DNA of 42,500 nt from Symbiodinium natans (GCA_905221605.1 CAJNDS010002342.1:360001-402500), one strand, 5' to 3'; positions 1 to 9,009 are shown, counted from the stretch's first letter. Program-made: numbers and translations. The notes: generated from the letters alone by a model not told the origin.

Positions 1-62
1 CCTCCCTAAACCCCAAAGCCCTAAACCCTAGAACCCCTCAATGCCCCCAAAAGGCAAAGTCC

Positions 63-122
63 CATCACTGCCCCTAAGCCCTAAACCCTAAGCCCTAAAC
101 CCTAAACCCTAAACCCTAAACC
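63..122 (-). repeat. Telomere-like array (CCCTAAA)
   Basis: Consecutive CCCTAAA units with CCCTAAG and CCCCAA variants open the window. Another degenerate stretch lies just before it (1-60). Confidence 0.93.
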
Positions 123-239
123 CCAAGTCCCTGATCAGTGCGAGGTTCGCCTCGCCCCCGCTGCTTTGTCCCCCAGCCGGACGGTGCGTCGCTCCGATCT
201 GTGGCACCATGAGCATTGGAGGCGGGTGCAGGGCAGATA

Positions 240-321
240 ATGTGTATATATATACATATACATATATATATATAGGCGATCTATCTATACATATATAATA
301 TATATATATATGTATATAGAG
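240..321. repeat. AT-rich microsatellite
   Basis: TA dinucleotide runs are interrupted by TACATA and a short GGCGATCTATC block. Confidence 0.9.
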
Positions 322-756
322 GTGTGGGCGTGTGTCTTCATCTAAAGTATGGGTCGCTTAGGGTACACAGGAGTGTACAAGAATCGCGGCCCAAAGAGTG
401 TGCAAAACTCAGACCACTCCCCGGCAAGAACTTGGAGGGGCTTAGGAGGGTTGAGGGTTTGTGTAAGCTGTATGGACATGGTAAAGTCGCCCGTCGTCAT
501 CTCAGAATCCCCTCCCCCTAAAATTACCCTCCCCCCCAACCCCCCAATATCAAATACCCCCCCCATACAACCATAATGGGAACATTCAATATTCGGCGGT
601 GGGGGGGTCCTTTCTGTTAATATTGGGGGGAGTGGGTTTATGTTGGTTAGCGTCTTAGCAGCTTGCAGTGGGACGATGCGCAATGCGCAAGCAACGGTAA
701 GGGCCTTCGCACACTTCAGAGCAGAGGTAGGGATGCTTGTGATACGTGTGGTCTGG

Positions 757-788
757 GGTTTAGGGTTTAGGGTTTAGGGTTTAGGGTT
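757..788 (+). repeat. Telomere-like array (TTTAGGG)
   Basis: Four to five clean TTTAGGG units. The stretch 322-756 before it holds C-rich and G-rich runs and overlapping ORFs of low-complexity composition; I see no supportable gene there. Confidence 0.92.
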
Positions 789-846
789 TGGCAACTTCTG
801 TGCAACTCACTTGGGGCAGCCCAGAACTCCCCTTCCCCCCAGACAG

Positions 847-1010
847 ACCTATACTGGCTCTTTGTAGGGAATCTTTGTTTCCAACAAGGACCTATACTGG
901 TTCTTAGTAGGGAATGAGGGAGTTAGGTACCTTACAATTATGTCAGATACATCCCCCCTATATACCCTGCAAAGGATTATATAGGGTACCTCATCCCCTC
1001 ATTTCCCTGC
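847..1010. mobile_element. Small inverted-repeat element, family D copy 1
   Basis: The left end reads TTAGTAGGGAATGAGGGA and the right end GGTACCTCATCCCCTCATTT, which are complementary in part (GGGAATGAGG against CCTCATTTCCC). A partial duplicate of the left end (CTATACTGG, TTTGTAGGGAAT) starts at about 849. Related ends occur at 17031-17174 and about 28018-28050. There is no coding capacity, so it fits a MITE-like element. It directly abuts the family C element on its right. Confidence 0.55.
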
Positions 1011-1127
1011 CTTGGTAGCCCAGTGGTACTCTTCACCCTTCTTGTTTTGGTTATGGGTTCCCTTATAAAGTATCCAACCCAAAAAAAGGGTGCGCCCTTC
1101 TTATAAGATGGGTACTGGGCTACCAAG
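1011..1127. mobile_element. Small inverted-repeat element, family C copy 1
   Basis: The terminal inverted repeat is CTTGGTAGCCCAGTGGTAC on the left and GTACTGGGCTACCAAG on the right. The interior has TGGTTATGGGTTCCCTTATA and AACCCAAAAAAAGGG. A second copy with the same ends lies at 24920-25096. It is 117 bases long, non-coding and MITE-like. Confidence 0.75.
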
Positions 1128-1154
1128 CTACTAAGAACCAGTAAGAAACCTCAA

Positions 1155-1229
1155 GCCCTAAACCTTATCAACCCTAAATCCTATCAACCCTAAACCCTAA
1201 ACCCTAAACCCTAAACCCTAAACCCTAAG
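1155..1229 (-). repeat. Telomere-like array (CCCTAAA)
   Basis: About six perfect CCCTAAA units are preceded by degenerate units with TATCAACCCTAAA spacing. Confidence 0.93.
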
Positions 1230-1330
1230 CGCCTTGGGAGGATCCCACCCTGGGGAGAAGACCAAAAAGGTGCGCCGCAAAGTGGATCGGGATGCCGTGG
1301 CTGCCCGAGTCTCAGGCCGTCGGCTGGACA
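1230..1330 (+). other. Exon-like coding island, basic protein fragment
   Basis: This 101-base GC-rich island lies between two telomere-like arrays. One plus-strand frame from 1231 is open and reads like protein, with GEKTKKVRRKVDRDAVAARV. It follows CCCTAAG and ends at a GT (ACA|GTAGGTAG), so it could be an internal exon. The family is not recognised. A second frame is also open, so the frame is uncertain. Confidence 0.35.
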
Positions 1331-1335
1331 GTAGG

Positions 1336-1480
1336 TAGGGTTTAGGGTTTAGGTTTTCGGGTTTAGGGTTCAGGGTTTAGGGTTTAGGGTTTAGGCTTTA
1401 GGCTTTAGGGTTTAGGGTTTATTAGGGTTTAGGGTTTAATTAGGGTTTAGGGTTCAGGGTTTAAAGGTGTAGGGTTTAGG
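1336..1480 (+). repeat. Degenerate telomere-like array (TTTAGGG)
   Basis: Units vary (TTTAGGC, TTCAGGG, TTTTCGGG, GTGTAGGG), and the array contains the variant GTTTAATTAGGG, which recurs in arrays near 24163 and 24313. Confidence 0.92.
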
Positions 1481-1662
1481 GGGGGTAGTCAAGCACCTCG
1501 ACAAGCGTTGGAAAAATACTCACCCGCCCAAAGTACCCCACAACCTCAAGAAAATATGTTCGCTCAATCGATAAACTAGGCTCACCCCCTAGTAGGTTCC
1601 AAACCCCCGAGGGTTCACTCGGTGCCGTGGCAAGAGTTGCGTGTGGAGAAGCGTTGAATGCC

Positions 1663-1705
1663 ACGTTTAGGGTTTAGGGTTGAGGGTTTAGGGTTTAGGG
1701 TTTAG
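1663..1705 (+). repeat. Telomere-like array (TTTAGGG)
   Basis: Five to six units. The last TTTAG at 1701-1705 lies exactly where the following coding-like frame opens. The 180 bases before it (1481-1662) are mixed sequence with ORFs on both strands and no convincing gene. Confidence 0.92.
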
Positions 1706-2065
1706 GGGTGCGAGACTGAGGACCAATGGACACCGATCCGACAGGTTCTCCACATTGGGCGCTACCTCGCCATGTGGAAGGACCAAGCTCTCAACAACCC
1801 TATACTAAACATGTATATTTTGACTGCGACAACCGAAAATGTTTCTATACATGGCTTTCCACCGCTGAGTAAGGAGACCAAAGCTGCCCCATGGTGGGAA
1901 TGCTCATCCATTCGTAAGAATACATGGAGGTTCCCGAAACTAAGGGCGCCTTCTTGGAGTTTCTATTATCAGGGAAGCCTACTACTTGGGGTCTATTGTA
2001 GGGCTCCTATAGTTTTCGTAAACCTCCTTATGGATGGAGTTGATATCGGAGATGGAGCTGCATGA
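1706..2065 (+). other. Exon-like ORF starting at an array edge, unknown protein
   Basis: The frame is open from the base after the last TTTAG of the preceding array to a TGA at 2063-2065, about 119 codons. It begins GCETEDQWTPIRQVLHIGRY, and an internal ATG lies at 1772. The upstream frame is blocked by the TAG of TTTAG, so the array edge would have to be a splice acceptor (TTTAG|GGGTGC). The first 30-35 codons look most protein-like. W-x-P followed by G-R resembles the start of a kelch blade, but that is weak. The 3' part includes AT-rich sequence and may be intron. The protein is not recognised. Confidence 0.35.
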
Positions 2066-2254
2066 TGCGCAGCCTGCTGAAATTTTTGCGCTCCGGATGA
2101 GGCGGCTGCCTTCTGACAGCATTCCCTCTAAGCTTCCCTTTTCAACGCCTTCAAAACCTATAGAGTTTGGAGTTTCCGTTTTCCGTGTAAAACCATAAAC
2201 CCTAAACCCTACACCCGAGACCCCTGAATCCCCGCAAGCCCTAAGCGCACGCAG

Positions 2255-2350
2255 GAGAAGTGGGTCGGACCTGCCAACCTGGATCGAGCAAGCCTTCGAG
2301 TCACTGGCATGGACTGCAAGCACTGCATAATTATGAGGGGGGTTTCTTAA
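2255..2350 (+). other. Exon-like fragment with GMDCKHC motif
   Basis: This open frame starts after GCAG|GAG and ends in TAA at 2348-2350. It reads EKWVGPANLDRASLRVTGMD followed by CKHCIIM. The GMxCxxC pattern resembles the metal-binding loop of heavy-metal-associated domains (known family pattern). Only one strand-turn of such a domain could be present, so the assignment is weak. It lies between short CCCTAAA and TTTAGGG stretches and may be an exon fragment or a chance match. Confidence 0.25.
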
Positions 2351-2740
2351 GGAGGGTTTGGGGGATTCAGGGATTCAGGGTTTCGGGTTTAGGGTTTAGG
2401 GGATTCCAAGCTAAGTCTTGAACTCTGGCGGGTGTTGCTGAAAAGGGCCTTCACATTTCCCAAACTTATAGGACAACCCACCCGGCGCGCGTAGACGCGG
2501 GCAAGCGGCAAAGCGTTTGGGGTTCCTGGGGCCGGGCTCCCACATCATTGTAGGGAGAGTCTTAAAGAGACGGTCGAGGTATGAGGTAGTGTGTGGCCAC
2601 AGTGTGCGTGCGGGTCTAGGATTTTCGTCAAAAGCACGGGCGTCACAGACGCTTTTTTGCACATGAGCCCAGCTTTATAAGCTAGGGATACCAGTCGCAG
2701 GGCTTGAAAAAAGCCCTGAGGGTGCTTGGCCCCTAAACCC

Positions 2741-2774
2741 GAAACCCTAAACCCTAAACCCTAAACCCTAAACC
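2741..2774 (-). repeat. Telomere-like array (CCCTAAA)
   Basis: Four perfect units after a CCCGAAA variant. The interval 2351-2740 before it holds a degenerate TTTAGGG stretch (about 2370-2405) and an unassigned minus-strand ORF (2411-2662). Confidence 0.92.
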
Positions 2775-2782
2775 GCTGCAAG

Positions 2783-2872
2783 GTAAACAACCTTGGCGAT
2801 CCCCCCGACTGCAAGCCCAAATGGAACATTGTCGCTCTGAGCCAACTAGGCCCTACTCCCCGGGCCCGAGAC
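2783..2872 (+). other. Kelch-motif exon fragment (isolated)
   Basis: The open frame follows GCAAG|GTAAAC. It contains KPKWNIVALSQLGPTPRARD, matching the kelch blade opening in which a Trp strand is followed by G-x-x-P-x-x-R. Kelch blades form beta-propellers that usually serve as protein-interaction platforms (established knowledge). The island stands between a CCCTAAA array and degenerate CCTAAG units, and the frame continues for several codons into that repeat. No neighbouring blade is visible within 5 kb, so it is either one exon of a gene with very long introns or a stray copy. It lies on the same strand as the kelch exons after 28.9 kb but is too far away to join safely. Confidence 0.5.
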
Positions 2873-2992
2873 CTAAAGCCTAAGCCCTTCATGAAGACCT
2901 CAACACTAAACCCTAAAAACCTAAAAACCTAAGCCCTAAGCCCTAAACCCGAAAGACCTAAACACTAGATCCCCAGGGTTGAGGTTACGCAG

Positions 2993-3084
2993 GGGTGGCC
3001 AAACAGCAGGACACCTACGCGCTTGTGGCTGCCGTGCTACTGCAGGTCATCACTGGGAGCTCTGGCTGCGATTTCGAGTCTAGG
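2993..3084 (+). other. Exon-like island encoding a hydrophobic segment
   Basis: A 92-base island follows an acceptor-like ACGCAG|GGG and ends exactly where a TTTAGGG array begins (TCT AGG|GTTTAG, phase 0). The frame reads VAKQQDTYALVAAVLLQVIT, then GSSGCDFESR. The run YALVAAVLLQVITG is hydrophobic enough to be a membrane helix. The family is not recognised. The fit of the open frame to both array-side and acceptor-side borders is the main support. Confidence 0.45.
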
Positions 3085-3123
3085 GTTTAGGGTTTTAGGG
3101 TTTTAGGGTTTAGGGTTTAGGGT
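3085..3123 (+). repeat. Telomere-like array (TTTAGGG)
   Basis: Units with extra T (TTTTAGGG) and standard units. The first GTTTAG directly follows the preceding exon-like frame. Confidence 0.92.
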
Positions 3124-3352
3124 ATAGAAGCCAAGCAGCCTAACACACAAGGCTTCGATGTTTCGGGCTTTTCAGATCTTTTTGCAGTTCCGGCGTAGGG
3201 CAGTTTCCCGTTTTTGGAGCAAGGCATTCTTCGACAAACGCATTGTGCATGCCAAAATGCTAAAATGCCTGAAATGTCCCTTCGCACGGAACGTTATCCC
3301 TTCAAAGGGAGCCCTCCTCAGCACCGTAAATCATCGTGATAAGAGACCTAGG

Positions 3353-3455
3353 CTCAGTTGCTGAGTGAGTACACTTTACACTTTTTGGGATACCATAATC
3401 CGCTTTGGAACTGAAAGTGTACACTTTTCTGGGGCTTATGAACTCAGCAACTAAG
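3353..3455. mobile_element. Small inverted-repeat element, family B copy 1
   Basis: The ends are CTCAGTTGCTGAGT on the left and AACTCAGCAACTAAG on the right. The interior has an inverted pair, AGTACACTTTACACTTTT and AAAGTGTACACTTTT. A second copy with the same structure lies at 30539-30641. It is about 103 bases, non-coding and MITE-like. A 68-codon ORF at 3158-3364 runs into its left end and is probably not a gene. Confidence 0.75.
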
Positions 3456-3499
3456 TAGGGTTTAGGGTTTAGGGTTTAGGGTTTAGCAACTAAGTAGGG
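3446..3499 (+). repeat. TTTAGGG array flanked by 15-base direct repeats
   Basis: AGCAACTAAGTAGGG at 3446-3460 is repeated exactly at 3485-3499, with 24 bases of TTTAGGG units between. The left copy is the right end of the family B element. The arrangement looks like an insertion with target duplication, or fill-in repair at a staggered break. Confidence 0.85.
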
Positions 3500-3591
3500 T
3501 GAGCAGTGAAGGGACGGGGGTCGGCTGTCATGACAGCTGCCTTCGCATGCAGCAAGGAGGGGCTGCATGAAGCTTTGCTCAGTGACTCAAG

Positions 3592-3640
3592 TTTAGGGTT
3601 TAGGGTTTAGGGTATAGGGTTTAGGGTTTAGGGTTTAGGG
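3592..3640 (+). repeat. Telomere-like array (TTTAGGG)
   Basis: About six units, one with TATAGGG. The interval 3641-4080 after it holds an unassigned 63-codon ORF (3673-3864) and T-rich sequence without a recognisable gene. Confidence 0.92.
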
Positions 3641-4087
3641 AGTAAAGCCCTAGTACCTGTACCCTACGCTTTATGCGGACAGTTCCTCATGAGGTGGTAC
3701 ATCCAAATCCTCTCCGGCCTGCAATCGAACAGCTAGTAGCAAGTGCACACCGTGTTCAAGAGAAAGCATGCGAAGGTTTTCTCGTGACCACCAACCCCAG
3801 CATTTTGCGATTGACCCCGCATCCCCAGTCCTACATGCCAGTGATATGCCACATTTTGTTTTAGGTATGGGTTTAGGGCTGCCTGTTTGTTTATCCTGTT
3901 TTTTGTTTTTTTCTGCTCATGGCTTCCTTCATCTCGCGATGCGTTGTCATTGTTCGTGTTCGGTGGTGCGTGTCGTTTTCGGTTTTTGTCTTTGAGTTCC
4001 TCCTTGCCGCCCGAAGCCCTAAACCTTGTAAGCCCTCAACCCTATAGACGCCCCAAACCCTGAAACTTGAACCCCCAAATCTAGAAC

Positions 4088-4142
4088 AATATAATATACA
4101 AACCTACATATATATATATATATGTATCATTTAATATATACA
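4088..4142. repeat. AT-rich microsatellite
   Basis: ATATAT runs are embedded in AT-rich sequence between telomere-like blocks. Confidence 0.85.
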
Positions 4143-4221
4143 TCTACAGACCTTATTATATTCGTACAATAACACAAACATGAACCATTGATAAGTTTAT
4201 ATGAAGAAGAACAGTACAAGC

Positions 4222-4279
4222 CTAAACCCTAAACCTCAAACCCTAAACCCCAAACCCCAAACCCTAAACCCTAAACCCA
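4222..4279 (-). repeat. Telomere-like array (CCCTAAA/CCCCAAA)
   Basis: CCCTAAA and CCCCAAA units are mixed. Confidence 0.92.
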
Positions 4280-4283
4280 CAAG

Positions 4284-4363
4284 GCCCTGCCTCCGAGGCT
4301 CTATGGTTCGGTCCCCGAACCGGACAACACGGACGAGCGCCCCTCGGAATCGGCCACGGGAGG
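4284..4363 (+). other. Exon-like coding island
   Basis: After ACAAG|GCC the frame reads ALPPRLYGSVPEPDNTDERP and continues SESATG before GAGG|GTTTGG. It is GC-rich at third codon positions and lies between two telomere-like blocks. The product is not recognised. Confidence 0.3.
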
Positions 4364-4373
4364 GTTTGGAGGA

Positions 4374-4760
4374 GTTTAGGGTTCAGGGTTTAGGGGTTTA
4401 GGGGTTTAGGGTTTAGAGGTTTAGGGTTTGGGGGTTTAGGGTTTAGGGTTCGTAGGGTTTTGGGTTGAGGGGTTGAGTGTTTAGGGGTTAGATTTCGGGG
4501 TTTTGGGGGGTTTAGGGTTCAGGGGTTGAGGGGTTTAGGGGTGGAGGGTTTGGGGTTTAGGGGTTCAGGGGGTTTAGGGGTTTTGGGGTTTGGGGGGTTC
4601 GGGGGTTTTGGGATTTTGGGGGTTTAGGGGTTTAGGGGTTTAGGGTTTAGGGGTTGAGGGGTTTAGGGCTGCAGGGATCTAGGGGTGTTGGGGTGTGGGG
4701 TTTAGATGATTCAGGGGTTTGGGGGCTTAGGGGTTTTGTGGTTTACAAGGTTTAGGGTTT
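4374..4760 (+). repeat. G-rich degenerate telomere-like tract
   Basis: Nearly 400 bases of TTTAGGGG, TTTGGGG, TTGAGGGG, TTCAGGGG and similar units. The G-rich strand has strong quadruplex-forming potential. Confidence 0.9.
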
Positions 4761-5195
4761 GAAGGCAGTTCATGTCAGGTTTTTCCCTTGTTACTACCAG
4801 GGAGCAAATACAGCTTCTAACCTGGTTCTGAGAACGGACAAGGGTAGAAGGTTCGATGCAAGCCCGCACCCTCAAGCGGCAAAGGGTTTTGCGGTGCTTT
4901 GCTTTGCAAGTATCCGCACAAAATCCGTCGGCAACCCCAGTGCCTAGTCCCTAAACCTGCTAAGTATCCTTTGGGTCACAGGCCAGATCTTTAGGAGCTT
5001 TGCTGGTGATCAGCTGGGCTACGGGCCCAGATGGCCCCGAATTGGAAGAAACACAGTCCTTTCTGCTGCCTTCAGTACTTTGGGGGTTTAGGTTTGGGGT
5101 TTAGGCCTTCGCGTAGTTCGATGTTCCCTGAAGATGGTCCCTTGCCTTTGTGTAAAAGGTTCATGAGCCCAAGGAGAATACACAGGGTATGTAAG

Positions 5196-5278
5196 GTTTC
5201 CAAAACCCTAAACCCCAAGCCCAAACCCCAAACCCCAAACCCTAACCCCTAAACCCTAAACCAAAAACCCTAAACCCT
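5196..5278 (-). repeat. Telomere-like array (CCCTAAA/CCCCAAA)
   Basis: Mixed units, including CCCCAAA and AACCAAAAACCC. The intervals 4761-5195 and 5279-6048 contain short unassigned ORFs, two small CCCTAAA blocks (5395-5412, 5772-5797) and a TTTAGGG pair near 5699. I see no supportable gene there. Confidence 0.9.
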
Positions 5279-6048
5279 AGCCTGACATAGGGTACCCAGT
5301 TGGAGCCTATCAGGGGGCTTTGGGCGTCACTCAGGAACTGAGGATGCCAGCCTTATTTATACTGCTTAGCGTTAAACTCCCTGAACAAAAACCCTGAACC
5401 CTAAACCCTAAAACTTTATGTAGGGGTGCCGTTAAATTCTGTTATGGCTTCTTCCGGTGTTGTGCTAGAGCCAAGTCGACTCGACCGGACTCAGTGGTAC
5501 TTGTTGTTTCCGTGCTTTTGAAGGGTTCTTTGCAATGAGATTAGGTATAAGTACAAAAACTGTACACCCAAACCCTAAATTCCTCACGATTCCTAGGTTA
5601 GTTGGGGGCACGTAGTACCCGGGAGTTTTACGTACGCTGCTGGATCGAGGTATCAAGTATCCCGCGCTTCAGAGGCAGCGCGCCCCTGTTTTTGGCAAGG
5701 GTTTAGGGTTGGTTTCGGGTTTAGGGCTGAGGGCAGTTGAGCCTAGTTGTTGAAGATCTTGAAAGGACACAAACCCTAAACCCTAAACCCTAAACCCACG
5801 GGCGCTTCTTAGCCAAGGCCCCCCAAAAGAGGCCCAGCGCATAAACGCTACCAATGCAGGCGCAGAGCGTTGGGGCTCAGGGTCCAGGCTTCCGATCACA
5901 GTGGTACCCATTTGCAGATCTTCTGGGGCAGGTTCCCTTCCCAAACTTCCCAAGGAAGCGCTCTTTTTTTTCTTTTTAGTAAGGTGGCTGCGGAACCAGC
6001 ACAGGTCTCAACAGCCGAAGTCAACTGTTGGGGCAGTCCAGCACGTGG

Positions 6049-6089
6049 GTTTAGGGTTTAGGGTTTAGGGTTTAAGGTTTAGGGTTTAG
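6049..6089 (+). repeat. Telomere-like array (TTTAGGG)
   Basis: Six units, one TTTAAGG. The array ends in TTTAG immediately before the following coding-like island. Confidence 0.92.
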
Positions 6090-6192
6090 GGATGGCCAGG
6101 TTCATGTACGAGGCCCAGATGTTCCTCGCTGCAGTGTCCACGGTCTGCAGCACGTACACGATGGCGGGGATCTCAGTGCCCAAAGTCCCGAA
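6090..6192 (+). other. Exon-like island bracketed by two TTTAGGG arrays
   Basis: This 103-base GC-rich island begins right after GGTTTAG and ends right before GTTTAGGG. The plus frame from ATG 6092 reads MARFMYEAQMFLAAVSTVCS and stays open to the edge. The minus strand is open too (PAIVYVLQTVDTAARNIWAS) with equally GC-rich third positions. The coding strand is therefore uncertain, although only the plus strand has array edges offering AG and GT. Either reading gives a partly hydrophobic peptide. The family is not recognised. Confidence 0.4.
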
Positions 6193-6231
6193 GTTTAGGG
6201 TTTAGGATTTAGGGTTTGGGGTTTGGGGTAT
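6193..6231 (+). repeat. Telomere-like array (TTTAGGG)
   Basis: Units include TTTAGGA and TTTGGGG. The interval 6232-6561 after it contains short ORFs only. One of these (from the ATG at about 6468) reads MMASAAEPQVMFLLCKIYTV and ends in TAA at about 6560. Confidence 0.9.
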
Positions 6232-6561
6232 GTGACTCAGCACTCTCGCTTCTGTTGTTTACAGGTTGGCCATGTTCTTTGGGGATTTTCCCCGCTTCTA
6301 CTAAAAGTCCTGAAAAGGGATTCTGCTACCCCTGCTATTCCAGCTGTTCGTACAAGGGGTCAGCATCCCAAATTACATTGGAGTAGAAACCCCCTGGTCT
6401 CTGCATCGTGGTAGCCTTGGGGCAATCCGCCTTCATGTTAGCTTGAGCTACGAGACTCCCTGCCCCATGATGGCCTCCGCCGCCGAACCTCAGGTCATGT
6501 TCTTACTCTGCAAGATCTACACAGTGATGGCCCTGGGCATGTACAAGGATCGAACCTAACA

Positions 6562-6680
6562 CCCTAAACCCTGAACCCTAAACCCTAAACCCTAAACCCT
6601 AAACCCTAAACCCTAAACCCTAAACCCTAAACCCTAAACCCTAAACCCTAAACCCTAAACCCTAAACCCTAAACTAAACC
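6562..6680 (-). repeat. Long telomere-like array (CCCTAAA)
   Basis: About 16 nearly perfect CCCTAAA units, then degenerate CCCAAAA. Confidence 0.96.
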
Positions 6681-6824
6681 CAAAACCCAAAAACCAAAAC
6701 TCTACATGGCCGTTTGCACGTTGTTCTGGGACTTATCGACACCTTTCCGGTCTCGGGAGGCTTCCTCCTTTTCCAGGGGCTCCTTCCATCCCTTTAAATG
6801 GCCTTTTGAGCGTTCCCCCCCTCC

Positions 6825-6888
6825 CCCCCCCCTTCATATGTATATATATATATATATGTATATTTATATTCCCCCCCCCCCCCCCACC
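6825..6888. repeat. C-tract and TA microsatellite
   Basis: Runs of C flank a (TA)n block. The interval 6681-6824 is unique sequence without a supported gene. Confidence 0.85.
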
Positions 6889-7029
6889 CATGACCTACCC
6901 TTTTTTCACCTTGTCTCAAGTCACCCAGCTGCACTGCAAGCAAACTCGGTGTGCAATTTAGCGTATTTCCTAGGGCGTAGACTAAAATAAACTAAAACCC
7001 GAAATCACGGGACAGTTTAAAAAAGCAAG

Positions 7030-7172
7030 AATTCAAAAAAAAAAACAAAAGAAACAGAAAAACACAATTTTCCGGAACTCTCAGGAATCCCTACGAGGCT
7101 TCTCCAAGAGTTCCGTATTTGTTTTGTTTTGTTTTTGGGGTTTTTTGGTTTTGGTATTTTGTTTTTTTGGTT
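7030..7172. repeat. A-rich/T-rich inverted repeat
   Basis: An A-rich left arm and a T-rich right arm flank a hairpin with stem CGGAACTCT (7073-7081) and AGAGTTCCG (7107-7115). The architecture resembles the larger inverted repeat at 28255-28482. Confidence 0.6.
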
Positions 7173-7204
7173 CGCCTTTACGAGGCAATAACTACGCATC
7201 TTTA

Positions 7205-8510
7205 AGTATGTTTTTGTGTTTGCGAATTTCCTTGCGTATGGCCTTCACTAAGTACTTTTCTAGGAAGATTGTGCATGGTTCAGCTTGCTTATGCAAGTTG
7301 TGCCTTTCGGACATAGTATATAAGTGGTCTTTATTAAATACTTCAGAAATCTTTGTTTCATTGTTATGTAAGTAGAATCGCTTCTATTGCCGTTAGTGTT
7401 GATTTCGTGTTTTGGTTGAGTATGGCCCTTTAAATAGTATTCACTTGAGTCAAACTGGCTATTTACTTAATAATTACTCAGGTAGATAAATTCGCATAGA
7501 TTGATTATTTCAAAATAACAGTATGTCATGGATATGTAAACACAGTGGACTTTTCAGATAGTTTTTGATGAATACTTTGCCTAGTACAAATACTATTTAT
7601 GTACGAAGGAGTATTCTTGTGTCATGGCCTTTACTAGCTACTTTTCTAGGAAGGTATATATGTGGTCTTTGTTCAGTACTTGAGAAGTCTTTTTCGTTGT
7701 TATATAAGTCGAACCGCTTCTATTTCCATTAGTGTTTACTTCATAATTTCTCTAGTAGATAAACTCGCATAGACTGATTATTTCAAAATACAAATGTTTC
7801 ATGAATATGTAGACACAAGATATTTCAGTGGACTTTTCAGATAGTATTTGATTAATACTTTGCCTAGTACAAATACTATTTATGTAAAACGCAGTATTTT
7901 CGTGCTATGGCCTTTACTAACTACTTGTCTAGGAAGGTATATAAGTGGTCTTTATTTAGTACTTGAGAAGTCTTTTACATAGTTATGTAAGTAGAAAGAC
8001 TTCTATGGTAATTTAAACAGTATTCACTTGAGTCAAATTGGGCTATTTACTTAATACTCGAGTAGTTAAGTTCGCATGCAATAATAAATGAATATGTAAA
8101 CACACGATATTTCAGTGGACTTTCAGAGAGTAGTTGATCAATACTTTGCCTAGTACAAATACTATTTATATACAAAGCAGTATTCCTGTGCTAACTAACT
8201 ACTTGTCTACGAAGGTATATAAGTGGTCTTTTTTAGTACTTGAGAAGTCTTTTACATTGTCACGTAAGTAGAATCACTTCTATGGCTGTTAGTGTTTATT
8301 TCATATGTTAGTTAAGTACGGAAATTTAAATAGTATTCGCTTGAGTCAAATTGTGCTATTTACTTAATACTCGAGTAGTTTAAATCGCATACAATAATAC
8401 ACAAATGTTTCATGAATATGTAAACATAAGGTATTTCAATGGACTTTTCAGATAGTATTTGATTAATACTTTGCCTAGTACAAACACAACTGCATAAAAC
8501 AAAATATTAG
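7205..8510. repeat. AT-rich tandem repeat, period about 280-340 bases
   Basis: Landmarks recur in order. CCTAGTACAAATACTATTTA occurs at about 7580, 7863 and 8149, with its first half again at 8474. AAGTGGTCTTT-type blocks occur at about 7324, 7662, 7945 and 8223. CACTTGAGTCAAA-type and AGTGGACTTTTCAGATAGT blocks lie between them. This gives roughly four diverged copies with indels. No ORF spans a unit. The AT content is much higher than in the flanks, and telomere-like units are absent. It could be a satellite, an origin-like or matrix-attachment-like region, or a decayed element. Confidence 0.85.
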
Positions 8511-8773
8511 GTGCTCAACAAAATAATATTTGCCCTTTCAACACACAGTTTGCCTAGAAAACACAAAAGATCTAAAAACCTAAAAACAGCATTGTCCGCT
8601 TCATTTTCAAAATAATTAATCCGATGCTGGCTTATCGGGGCCTGTGACGTGGGTGTCCCAATAACTGTCCTTCACTAGCCGGTGATTAACAACGCGACTT
8701 TTGGGCCTTCGTTGTTCTTTTTTGTTAAAAAGGCCTAAAAAGGGTAGGTCGCTGGGGGGGGTGGTGGGTAGCA

Positions 8774-8838
8774 GATATATATACATATGTATATATACAT
8801 ATGTATATACACATATGTACATATACATAGATACATGC

Positions 8839-8870
<32 letters not shown>

Positions 8871-8872
8871 TT
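8774..8872. repeat. AT-rich microsatellite
   Basis: TATATACATATG-type repeats follow a G tract (8754-8761). Confidence 0.9.
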
Positions 8873-8879
8873 CATACTG

Positions 8880-9002
8880 ATGTTGGGTGCTTGAAAAATG
8901 ACTATTGGAGCTTTTGCCTGAGAGGATGTCTCGTACGACCTCTTCCAGCAAGCCACGGCCAGGCCCGGCCACTTCCATGGCCAAACCCCAGAAAGCCCAC
9001 AA
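8880..9002 (-). other. Possible minus-strand coding fragment
   Basis: From ATG 9002 on the minus strand the frame reads MWAFWGLAMEVAGPGRGLLE, then EVVRDILSGKSS, before running into the AT microsatellite. The first 35 codons look protein-like; the rest is repeat. No family is recognised. Confidence 0.25.
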
Positions 9003-9009
9003 AAAAAGT

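Noticed and set aside
1-122. The left edge as a true chromosome end
   Set aside because: The array is short and degenerate, and arrays of both orientations continue throughout the window.
4300-4330. tRNA-like T-arm (GGTTCGGTCCCCGAACC)
   Set aside because: It is a simple hairpin; no D-arm, anticodon arm or acceptor stem can be fitted around it.
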